Assembly (NCBI GenBank): GCA_904501795.1
Contig: CAJGCK010000031.1
Span: 1-14,736 of the forward strand
Length of the DNA: 14,736 bases
Direction of reading: 5' to 3'
Origin: an uncultured Clostridia bacterium
GTDB lineage: Bacteria > Bacillota > Clostridia > Christensenellales > Borkfalkiaceae
The position numbers and the translations under genes were made by a program. This document shows, piece after piece, positions 6,862 through 12,549 of the stretch. Positions within the stretch are counted from its first letter, which is position 1, and every line of letters starts with the position of its first letter. The notes under the pieces are model-generated. The model made no database searches. It was not told where the DNA came from and saw only the letters and a program-made list of their open reading frames with translations.

Positions 6862-6938
6862 AAACACATCGTTTTTAGTTTTAATAATTACATTATATCG
6901 TGTTTTTATTTGTTTATAAGCTAAAACTTGATGTGTTT
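6862..6938. repeat. Long imperfect inverted repeat at the left end of the element
   Basis: AAACACATC plus GTTTTTAG (6862-6878) pairs with CTAAAAC plus GATGTGTTT (6921-6938), with a bulged T and a TT insertion, around a loop of about 42 nt. On the minus strand it could serve as a weak terminator for the FAD oxidoreductase gene. The ACACATC...GATGTGT arms recur in the hairpin at the right end of the element, so an element-end function is also possible. The whole stretch 6813-6961 contains no gene. Confidence 0.55.
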
Positions 6939-6961
6939 TTTTAAGTTTTTGGATAAATTAC

Positions 6962-8311
6962 TTAAGTACTGAAAAATTCCGATATATATTCCCCAACCCC
7001 TTCGCCCATAGATAGCATTGTTCTGTTTAATCTAGCAGAAGATGCTGCAATATGAGTGAAAGATGCACCACGACAAGAAACAAACAAATTGCTAAATTCA
7101 TTAGTCATAGCGCATTCTATAGGTATTTGATAAGGATACGTTAATTCTTTGCACATTCCGCCTTTTCCGTGTATATCCATAGCGTGGTCTGCAATAGCGA
7201 TGATTCTGCCACTTAAAGTTTTATCTGTCGGAGCCCCTGCGCGCAAATCTTGCTCGCGTAAAACGTATTTTCCTTTTAGGCGATAACTTTCACGTATACC
7301 TGCATTGAAAATCCGTTTAAGTGTGTAGCCTGACATGTTTTTCTCGGTTTGTAAGTAATGCCAATAAGTGTATACGCGTGCTTTGCCTATTTTATCTGCG
7401 TCCTTTCCATATTTAAAATATTCGTTACCTTGCATGGTAGGCAACATGTTGAAATTAATATCGCCGTTAGGATACTGCACTGTAAATGACACACATCTTC
7501 GCATTTCGGTATTACGCCATTTATCAAGATTGATATCGTTTACCCAAGCGGGCAAAGGGTCTATATGGCTTGTGTTATCTGCTTTTGTTATTCTAAAAAC
7601 GTAGGTTACGCCGTTTACTGTATCGCTTGGAATATCAGCCGAAGGTTCATCGTAATCATTATGTCCTTCTGTTCCAATTGAAAAAGCGCATCCTGCGTCT
7701 CTTGCGAGGACTATGTCGCCACTTGCATCAACAAAATAGTCTGCAAATATTTCCTCACTCGTTCTATCATTTGATATGGTTATAGAAATTATTTTATCGT
7801 TTTCCGTTTTGCAAGACTTGTATTGGTAACCGAAAAATGTTGTTAGATGATTAGAAAAGGGCTTAAAAATATTGCGAATTGCCTTACAAAAATAATCGCA
7901 GTCGAACTGAAAGCGTTTCATTGCGCCGTTTTCTCCGCGTATTGACGTGCACCGGCCTAAAGTCGCTTTATAGTTATCTCCCATTGGCATACAAAACCCC
8001 CACGGACGCTCCTTAAAAGAGTGTTGACTCCAGTCTCGTCCAACCGAAGGTGTAAAGAGATTGATGTTTGGTACAACCTCTGTAACATGGCACGCTAATG
8101 GTTCTTTTTCAAGTTCATCTTTAATGAGCGTGTGAATTCCGTTCAGGCTTACTCCGGGTTCCCAACCATCTACGCCAGAAAAAACCATTGTTCCGCCAAA
8201 ATCGGGGTTTTTATCAATTATCGCAACGCGAATTCCATTTTTTATAAGTCTATAGGCGCATCCTATACCGCCTGGGCCTGCGCCTATTATGCAAACCTGT
8301 GTTTTAATCAT
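6962..8311 (-). CDS. FAD-dependent oxidoreductase (FAD_oxidored-like)
   Basis: The 449-residue protein has an N-terminal Rossmann dinucleotide-binding motif GAGPGG (10-15) and an acidic D33 at the end of the second strand (VAIID), which binds the FAD ribose, followed by GG at 39-40. DYFVDASGDIVLARDAGC is the second FAD-contact segment typical of this superfamily. No Fe-S cysteine cluster, heme motif or signal peptide is visible, so it is probably cytoplasmic. The substrate is unknown; relatives include oxidoreductases of the FAD_oxidored family and fumarate-reductase-like proteins. Its ATG overlaps the stop of the upstream dehydrogenase gene (ATGA), which indicates translational coupling and suggests the two enzymes act in one pathway. 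It is the last gene of the element's cargo operon, followed by a possible weak hairpin. Confidence 0.87.
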   Translation of the reverse strand: MIKTQVCIIGAGPGGIGCAYRLIKNGIRVAIIDKNPDFGGTMVFSGVDGWEPGVSLNGIHTLIKDELEKEPLACHVTEVVPNINLFTPSVGRDWSQHSFKERPWGFCMPMGDNYKATLGRCTSIRGENGAMKRFQFDCDYFCKAIRNIFKPFSNHLTTFFGYQYKSCKTENDKIISITISNDRTSEEIFADYFVDASGDIVLARDAGCAFSIGTEGHNDYDEPSADIPSDTVNGVTYVFRITKADNTSHIDPLPAWVNDINLDKWRNTEMRRCVSFTVQYPNGDINFNMLPTMQGNEYFKYGKDADKIGKARVYTYWHYLQTEKNMSGYTLKRIFNAGIRESYRLKGKYVLREQDLRAGAPTDKTLSGRIIAIADHAMDIHGKGGMCKELTYPYQIPIECAMTNEFSNLFVSCRGASFTHIAASSARLNRTMLSMGEGVGEYISEFFST

Positions 8312-9012
8312 AGAGGATTAACTTGTTTGTCTATACCCCAAACTGTTACGTCTTCTACAACGGCTCTTTGAGGCAAGTTGGCGACATATAGAACAGTTTG
8401 CGCAATATCTTCTGGTAAAAGCATATCCGTAGTTTCTCCGATTCCACAAGCTTTTTGGAACCCCGTGCTAGCAGAAGAAGGGATAACGCAACTTACGCGT
8501 ACGTTGTAAGGTTGCAATTCAAGATATAATCCTTTAGAAAAGTTCAAAACGCCCGCTTTTGCAGCAGCATATACTGACCAGGTAGGCCAGCATTGGCGAG
8601 CACATACCGAGGAAATATTTATTATAGTTCCTTTCTTTTGTTCTTTCATCATTGGTGCAAAAGCTGCACAACCATAAATAACACTATTTAGATTAAGTTT
8701 TATTGTTGTGTCTATTTCTTCTGTTGTAAACTCGCTTACGTCTTTAATTGCAATCCCGCCACCAGCATTGTTTATTAGCACGTCTATTCTGCCGTATGAT
8801 TCTTTAATAGTGCTAACGGCAAGTTCCCAGTCTGAAGATTTAGTTACGTCCATTGAAAAAAACAAGTCTCCGTTTACTTCACGGCACGCGTCTGCAAGTT
8901 TATCTAGATTTCTTGCAGACATAACAACTATGTCTCCGTTTTCTTTAAAAGCTTTTGCGATAGCCTTTCCGTATCCGCTTGATGCTCCTGTAATAAATAC
9001 AACTTTGTTCAT
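8308..9012 (-). CDS. Short-chain dehydrogenase/reductase (classical SDR)
   Basis: The 234-residue protein is a classical NAD(P)-dependent SDR. It shows TGASSGYG (8-15) for cofactor binding, SARNLDKL with R34 after the second strand, NNAG (81-84), and the catalytic triad S135, Y148 and K152 (YAAAK). R34 at the cofactor-discriminating position suggests NADPH preference, as an inference. The substrate is unknown; alcohols, sugars, steroids or acyl compounds are all used by the family. AGGAG at 9019-9023 overlaps the stop codon of the AraC-type gene, and its own stop overlaps the FAD oxidoreductase start. It is therefore the middle gene of a tightly coupled operon. Confidence 0.93.
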   Translation of the reverse strand: MNKVVFITGASSGYGKAIAKAFKENGDIVVMSARNLDKLADACREVNGDLFFSMDVTKSSDWELAVSTIKESYGRIDVLINNAGGGIAIKDVSEFTTEEIDTTIKLNLNSVIYGCAAFAPMMKEQKKGTIINISSVCARQCWPTWSVYAAAKAGVLNFSKGLYLELQPYNVRVSCVIPSSASTGFQKACGIGETTDMLLPEDIAQTVLYVANLPQRAVVEDVTVWGIDKQVNPL

Positions 9013-9021
9013 AATTTACTC

Positions 9022-9840
9022 CTATTCTATTGGTATTCTTATTTCCCATTCAAAATTTTTTTTCGACATATCGAAAGGGAATACTTCGATAGTCGGCACG
9101 TCCAGTCTTCGGTTTAGTTTCGCAGATGGTAAAAGCTCGCAAAGTATGGTATTGTATTTTTGATTAACAACGTTGTCGTCGGTAGTGTTCATTTTTACAC
9201 AAAACCATTTGCATTGAGGTATTGCATCTTTGAGCGAGTCGGACGTGGGCTCCCTCCTGTTTCCAATACAACACTTAACCATTGTTTTTTCGTTTTTATA
9301 AGAAACGAATATTTTATCTTTTGATAGTTCTTTATCCTTACCAAGCGCGTAAAAGTCGTGCCACACTTTTTCGCAACAACACGTGTCGGTAAGATCCGAG
9401 TATGCACAATATCCGTGTATCGCAAAAAAAGTATCGTTTAATATATAAAAATGGTGTTCGCCACTACTTTGAAGTTGAAATTCAAATTTGGCTTTTGGGA
9501 ATAATTTTATTTTGCAAATTCTCTTTTGGCAAACGCTTGGTGGAAATCCGTGATACTCGCTAAAAGCTTTTGAAAAAGATGCAAGAGTAGAATAGCCGTA
9601 TTTGTCGCTAATTTCTTGAATACTTACTTTGTTGTTTATAAGGTCGCAAGCGGCAAGCGAGAGTCTGCGTTTTCTAATGTACTCTGATAAAGGACAACCG
9701 ACGATAAACGCAAAAATACGTCTAAATTCATATACGGATAACGCCATTTCCGAAGCGCATCTTTCGTAATTAATATCAGATGTTATATTTGTTTCTATAT
9801 AGTCAATAATATGCTCTATTTTTTTTATTCCGTTAAACAT
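9022..9840 (-). CDS. AraC-family regulator with C-terminal GyrI-like effector-binding domain
   Basis: The ATG at 9840 is preferred because AAAGGA at 9849-9854 is 8 nt upstream; an in-frame GTG at 9846 is too close to it. The 272-residue protein carries the AraC DNA-binding domain at its N-terminus (about 1-105): a first helix-turn-helix (YERCASEMALSVYEFRRIF) and a second (SIQEISDKYGYSTLASFSKAF), ending HGFPPS. About 165 residues follow that look like a GyrI/AraC effector-binding domain, for example IEVFPFD and the final WEIRIPIE. This is the order found in Rob-like regulators, which sense small hydrophobic ligands. The middle is Cys-rich (TDTCCCEKVW), an oddity that could bind metal or sense oxidation. 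It is first in the cargo operon, so it probably regulates itself and the two enzymes. Confidence 0.88.
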   Translation of the reverse strand: MFNGIKKIEHIIDYIETNITSDINYERCASEMALSVYEFRRIFAFIVGCPLSEYIRKRRLSLAACDLINNKVSIQEISDKYGYSTLASFSKAFSEYHGFPPSVCQKRICKIKLFPKAKFEFQLQSSGEHHFYILNDTFFAIHGYCAYSDLTDTCCCEKVWHDFYALGKDKELSKDKIFVSYKNEKTMVKCCIGNRREPTSDSLKDAIPQCKWFCVKMNTTDDNVVNQKYNTILCELLPSAKLNRRLDVPTIEVFPFDMSKKNFEWEIRIPIE

Positions 9841-9910
9841 ATGCACTATCCTTTTAACGAATTTATTATATCATGGATTTAAATTTTTGTCTTGTCAATT
9901 AATGCACTAT
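9841..9910 (-). repeat. Paired ATAGTGCAT repeats flanking the AraC-type promoter
   Basis: The 9-mer ATAGTGCAT occurs on the minus strand at 9910-9902, just upstream of the promoter, and at 9849-9841, between the ribosome binding site and the start codon. The copies are 61 bp apart in the same orientation. They could be operators for autoregulation by the encoded AraC-type protein. Two copies of a 9-mer are suggestive only. Confidence 0.45.
9865..9893 (-). promoter_or_regulatory. Promoter of the AraC-SDR-oxidoreductase operon
   Basis: TATAAT at 9870-9865 is a clear -10. With 17-nt spacing the -35 is AAGACA (9893-9888), four of six consensus bases. A perfect TTGACA at 9898-9893 sits 22 nt away, too far for normal use. 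A weak -35 is what one expects of an activator-dependent promoter. Confidence 0.6.
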
Positions 9911-9956
9911 AATGATAAATATGCTTGTATTTATATCATTTTATTCTTAATAGATA

Positions 9957-9988
9957 AAAAAGAACGACTTTTCTTATTCGTTCTTTTT
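9957..9988 (-). terminator. Terminator of the tRNA-Arg gene
   Basis: AAAAAGAACGA (9988-9978 on the minus strand) pairs with TCGTTCTTTTT (9967-9957) around a 10-nt loop and ends in a T-run. The stem begins at the last base of the encoded CCA, so termination occurs directly after the tRNA. Confidence 0.8.
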
Positions 9989-10063
9989 GGTACACCCGAC
10001 GAGAGTCGAACTCATATTATCGCCGTCGAAGGGCGACGTTCTATCCAGTTAAACTACGGGTGT
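9988..10063 (-). tRNA. tRNA-Arg, anticodon UCG
   Basis: The 76-nt minus-strand sequence folds into a complete cloverleaf: acceptor ACACCCG/CGGGTGT, D-stem GTTT/GAAC with the GG loop, anticodon stem TCGCC/GGCGA around loop CTTCGAC (anticodon TCG, reading CGA), a 4-nt variable region TAAT, T-stem ATGAG/CTCGT around TTCGACT, discriminator A and an encoded CCA. It reads Arg codon CGA and possibly CGG. Most bacteria read CGA with an inosine-modified ACG tRNA, so a UCG species may be accessory. It lies inside the proposed element, between the integrase remnant and the AraC operon. No clear promoter is visible upstream, only a hairpin. Confidence 0.94.
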
Positions 10064-10071
10064 AAAAATTA

Positions 10072-10091
10072 GCCACCACGTTAGTGGTGGC
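10072..10091 (-). terminator. Hairpin directly upstream of the tRNA-Arg gene
   Basis: GCCACCAC and GTGGTGGC form a perfect 8-bp stem with a 4-nt loop, followed on the minus strand by TAATTTTT, which runs straight into the tRNA's first base. It would stop transcription coming from the integrase remnant. The region 10092-10163 holds no recognisable gene, only a short open stretch on the minus strand ending in KKPLETEQE and a stop at 10104-10102, which might be the tail of a deleted gene. Confidence 0.7.
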
Positions 10092-10163
10092 AGTTTTAAT
10101 TTTATTCTTGTTCAGTTTCTAACGGTTTTTTAATAAACTTAATTTGCAACACTCTTTTAACGG

Positions 10164-10547
10164 TTAATTTAAGAACAATTTAAGTTCACTATCACTATAA
10201 GTTTCTATATGACTTTTATCAACTTTAATTGCCTTCATCTTAAAGTGTGGGATGTAACCTTCCTCCATAAAGAAATGAATTGTTGTTATCAAATCTCTTA
10301 AGTAAGAATTAATACTTATATCATTATCCAAAGTTGATTTTAAATGAAGAACGTAGTCTTTATAAGTATTAGAATCAATATCTTCTATAAGCATATCCCT
10401 ATCAAAGTACTTAAAGAAATAATCAAAACTTTGTTTATAATGCCTAATAGTTCCATCTCTTAAGTTTCTCTGTCTACAGTATTCTAAATACCTATTACAC
10501 CCTTCTTCAAAAGTAAGTTTTGATACTGTCATTTTAAGTTTTTTCAT
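10164..10547 (-). pseudogene. Truncated tyrosine recombinase/integrase (N-terminal core-binding domain only)
   Basis: The frame has an ATG at 10547 with AGGGG about 9 nt upstream; an earlier ATG at 10553 is too close to it. The product, about 127 residues, matches the N-terminal SAM-like DNA-binding domain of phage-type integrases: LTFEEGCNRYLEYCRQRNL, TIRHYKQSFDYFFKYF, a helix with INSYLRDLITTIHFFMEEGYI, then the linker and ETYSDSELKLFLN. In intact integrases that last motif opens the catalytic domain. Here a TAA stop follows at once, and no Arg-His-Arg-Tyr catalytic region is found downstream. The gene is thus broken and cannot recombine by itself, though a short DNA-binding product could persist. 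Only one CG dinucleotide occurs in the whole gene, unlike its CpG-rich neighbours, which indicates foreign origin. Its position beside the gene-end repeat is typical for an integrase and its att site. Confidence 0.82.
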
Positions 10548-10582
10548 CTTCATAATCCCCTATAAATTTATTTAAAAAACAA

Positions 10583-10620
10583 GAACACATCATAATAGAA
10601 TTTTCTAAAATGATGTGTTC
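10583..10620 (-). terminator. Hairpin/terminator downstream of the intact GGGtGRT gene
   Basis: GAACACATCA and TGATGTGTTC form a 10-bp perfect stem, extended inside by TAGAA/TTCTA after a short mismatch, and the minus strand continues TTGTTTTTT. It would terminate the GGGtGRT operon about 100 nt past the stop codon. In the insertion model it is supplied by the element, replacing the displaced terminator at 6675-6702. The arms resemble the left-end inverted repeat. Confidence 0.75.
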
Positions 10621-10647
10621 AACTTTTTTATTATTAATTTTTGTTTT

Positions 10648-10660
10648 ATAAGATTTTTAC
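10648..10660 (-). repeat. Right subterminal inverted repeat
   Basis: The minus strand reads GTAAAAATCTTAT inward from the right end of the element, identical to the 13-mer at 6845-6857 on the plus strand. The rest of 10621-10719 is AT-rich and shows nothing else recognisable. Confidence 0.55.
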
Positions 10661-10712
10661 AATAGAAATTTTAAATTCTAAAGATTATCAAAACCTTAAA
10701 ATAATCAGTAAA

Positions 10713-10813
10713 TTACTAATTATTTATTTAATGCTTCTTGAACTGCAACTGCGCAAGCAACGGTCATACCAACCATCGGGTTGTTACCAGCACCGATTAA
10801 GCCCATCATTTCT
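10713..10813 (-). repeat. Right direct repeat (candidate attR) within the GGGtGRT gene end
   Basis: This is the partner of 6711-6812. It forms the intact 3' end of the GGGtGRT gene, including the stop codon and a few bases beyond. Similarity ends at 10813, upstream of which the gene continues while the left copy diverges abruptly. Confidence 0.85.
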
Positions 10814-11733
10814 ACGTGAGCGGGAACTGAAGAAGAGCCTGCAAACTGTGCGTCACTATGCATTCTACCCATAGTGTCGGTCATACCGTAAGATGCGGGA
10901 CCTGCAGCCATGTTATCGGGGTGAAGCGTTCTACCCGTACCACCGCCTGATGCAACTGAGAAGTAGCTCTTACCGTTTTCTATCGCCCATTTTTTATAGG
11001 TTCCTGCAACGGGGTGTTGGAAACGAGTGGGGTTGGTAGAGTTACCAGTGATAGAAACGCCTACGTTTTCGTGTATCATGATTGCAACGCCTTCGGGAAC
11101 ACTGTCAGAGCCGTAGCATTTAACGTTTGCTCTAGCACCTTTACTGAACGGTTTTTCTTCTAAAATATTAACTTGTTCAGTTGCGGGATCGAACTTAGTT
11201 TCTACGTAGGTAAAGCCGTTGATACGTGAAATGATGTACGCTGCGTCTTTTCCTAAGCCGTTTAGTATAACTCTTAAAGGTTTAACCCTAACTTTGTTTG
11301 CGTTAAGCGCGATTTTGATTGCGCCTTCTGCTGCTGCAAACGATTCGTGGCCTGCTAAGAAACAGAAACATTCAGTTTCTTCAGACAACAACATTTTACC
11401 TAAGTTACCGTGGCCAAGACCAACTTTTCTATTTTCAGCAACAGAGCCGGGGATACAAAATGCTTGTAGACCTATACCGATGTTTGCTGCGGCGGTTGCT
11501 GCCGATTTATCACCCGTTCTTTCTGCTTCTTTTAATGCGATTGCAGAGCCAACGGTGTACGCCCATTTTGCGTTTTCAAAACATATGGGTTGAGTTTCTT
11601 GAGTGATGGTGTAAGGCGATATACCATACTTGTCACAAATATCTTTACATTCGTCGATTGATTTGATGCCGTATTTAGATAATGCTTCTAATATTTTGGC
11701 TTCACGTCTTTCGTAACCTTCAAATTGTGCCAT
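10720..11733 (-). CDS. GGGtGRT protein (conserved anaerobe protein of unknown function)
   Basis: The 337-residue protein carries the family's name motif, GGGTGRT, at 263-269, followed by LHPDNMAAGPASYGMTDTMGRMHSDAQ. Other strongly patterned segments are GLGHGNLGKMLLSEETECFCFLAGHESFAAAEG (about 105-137) and the Gly-rich C-terminus MMGLIGAGNNPMVGMTVACAVAVQEAL. There is no signal peptide; a cytoplasmic location is likely. The biochemical role is not known to me; neighbourhood with a NifU-like scaffold suggests iron-sulfur or related metal/sulfur chemistry, as inference. AGGAGG at 11743-11748 fixes the start, and it lies 17 nt behind the scaffold gene, so the two form an operon. Its last 94 bp are duplicated at 6719-6812, and its present C-terminal Asn-Lys was probably supplied by the inserted element in place of Ser-Lys. 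Confidence 0.88.
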   Translation of the reverse strand: MAQFEGYERREAKILEALSKYGIKSIDECKDICDKYGISPYTITQETQPICFENAKWAYTVGSAIALKEAERTGDKSAATAAANIGIGLQAFCIPGSVAENRKVGLGHGNLGKMLLSEETECFCFLAGHESFAAAEGAIKIALNANKVRVKPLRVILNGLGKDAAYIISRINGFTYVETKFDPATEQVNILEEKPFSKGARANVKCYGSDSVPEGVAIMIHENVGVSITGNSTNPTRFQHPVAGTYKKWAIENGKSYFSVASGGGTGRTLHPDNMAAGPASYGMTDTMGRMHSDAQFAGSSSVPAHVEMMGLIGAGNNPMVGMTVACAVAVQEALNK

Positions 11734-11750
11734 TATTCTATACCTCCTTA

Positions 11751-12452
11751 TTACTCTTTACGCGGGTCGATATATTTAACCGCACCGTCTTCGGCTTTGA
11801 AACGGCCGTAAGTCCCTTTTGACTTTTCGTACGCTTCGTTGGGTTCCATACCCTTCTTTATGAAATCGGTCATTTTGCCGAGTGAAACGAATTCGTAGCC
11901 GATAACTTCGTCGTTCTCGTCAAGAGCCATTTTCGTGCAATAACCTTCGGTCATTTCAAGGTATCTAACGCCTTTTGCTTTCGTTCCGTACATGGTACCT
12001 ACCATTGAACGTGCGCCTTTACCTAAGTCTTCCATACCCGCGCCGATAACTAAACCGTCTTCAGAGAAAGCCGATTGCGAACGGCCGTATACGATTTGTA
12101 AAAACAATTCTCTCATAGCGGTATTGATAGCGTCGCAAACAAGGTCGGTATTAAGTGCTTCAAGCAAGGTTTTACCGGGGAGAATTTCTGCCGCCATCGC
12201 TGCAGAGTGTGTCATACCCGAACAGCCTATCGTTTCTACAAGCGCTTCTTCGATAATGCCGTTTTTAACGTTTAACGAGAGTTTGCACGCGCCTTGTTGG
12301 GGTGCGCACCAGCCTACACCGTGCGTATATGCGGAAATATCTTTTATTTCCTTTGCTTCTACCCATCTTCCTTCTTCAGGGATAGGTGCGGGACCGTGTT
12401 TTGGGCCCTTGCAAACGCAGGTCATTTCTTTAACTTCAGTTGAATACTGCAT
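11751..12452 (-). CDS. Iron-sulfur cluster scaffold-like protein (NifU/IscU N-terminal fold), partner of the GGGtGRT protein
   Basis: The 233-residue product contains a stretch alignable by eye to the NifU/IscU scaffold: GACKLSLNVKNGIIEEA (C56 as first cluster Cys) and VETIGCSGMTHSAAMAAEIL followed by PGKTLLEAL (C77 as second). The third canonical Cys is not obvious; C106 in LVCDAINTAM is the best candidate but is placed differently. Two extra Cys lie at the N-terminus (TCVC, C12 and C14) and one at C49. The C-terminal extension of roughly 100 residues (EDLGKGARSMVGTMYG onward) is not part of standard IscU. It could be a scaffold, a cluster carrier or a divergent enzyme on that fold. GGAGGG at 12462-12467 and a promoter at 12496-12525 precede it, making it the first gene of a two-gene operon. 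Confidence 0.82.
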   Translation of the reverse strand: MQYSTEVKEMTCVCKGPKHGPAPIPEEGRWVEAKEIKDISAYTHGVGWCAPQQGACKLSLNVKNGIIEEALVETIGCSGMTHSAAMAAEILPGKTLLEALNTDLVCDAINTAMRELFLQIVYGRSQSAFSEDGLVIGAGMEDLGKGARSMVGTMYGTKAKGVRYLEMTEGYCTKMALDENDEVIGYEFVSLGKMTDFIKKGMEPNEAYEKSKGTYGRFKAEDGAVKYIDPRKE

Positions 12453-12495
12453 AAATATATGCCCTCCATAAAAATTACAATAATTAGTTGCGTTT

Positions 12496-12525
12496 AGTAT
12501 AACATATTTCGTTTGTTTTTGACAA
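12496..12525 (-). promoter_or_regulatory. Promoter of the scaffold-GGGtGRT operon
   Basis: TTGTCA (12525-12520), an 18-nt spacer and TATACT (12501-12496) on the minus strand, giving a leader of about 36 nt before the ATG at 12452. Confidence 0.72.
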
Positions 12526-12549
12526 TTATTTTTTTAGTCTTTTTGCGTT

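Larger units (their letters stand above)
6728..10776. mobile_element. Probable degenerate integrated element inserted in the 3' end of the GGGtGRT gene
   Basis: The interval is bounded by 94-bp direct repeats of a gene 3' end, with the intact gene regenerated at the right and an orphan end plus terminator at the left. Just inside the right end is a truncated tyrosine recombinase. Subterminal inverted repeats and related ACACATC/GATGTGT stems occur near both ends. Cargo, on the minus strand, is a tRNA-Arg and an operon of an AraC-type regulator, a short-chain dehydrogenase and an FAD-dependent oxidoreductase. No replication, conjugation or phage structural gene is present, so it is a minimal or eroded island. 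The boundaries given are the outer limits of the 48-bp identical core. A weaker alternative is partial gene duplication followed by unrelated insertions. Confidence 0.72.

Noticed and set aside
9887..10072. Plus-strand ORF of 61 residues
   Set aside because: It runs antisense through the tRNA-Arg gene and its terminator, so the open frame is accidental.
11992..12471. Plus-strand ORF of 159 residues opposite the scaffold gene
   Set aside because: It lies wholly antisense to a well-supported gene with promoter and ribosome site, and the peptide has no recognisable motif.
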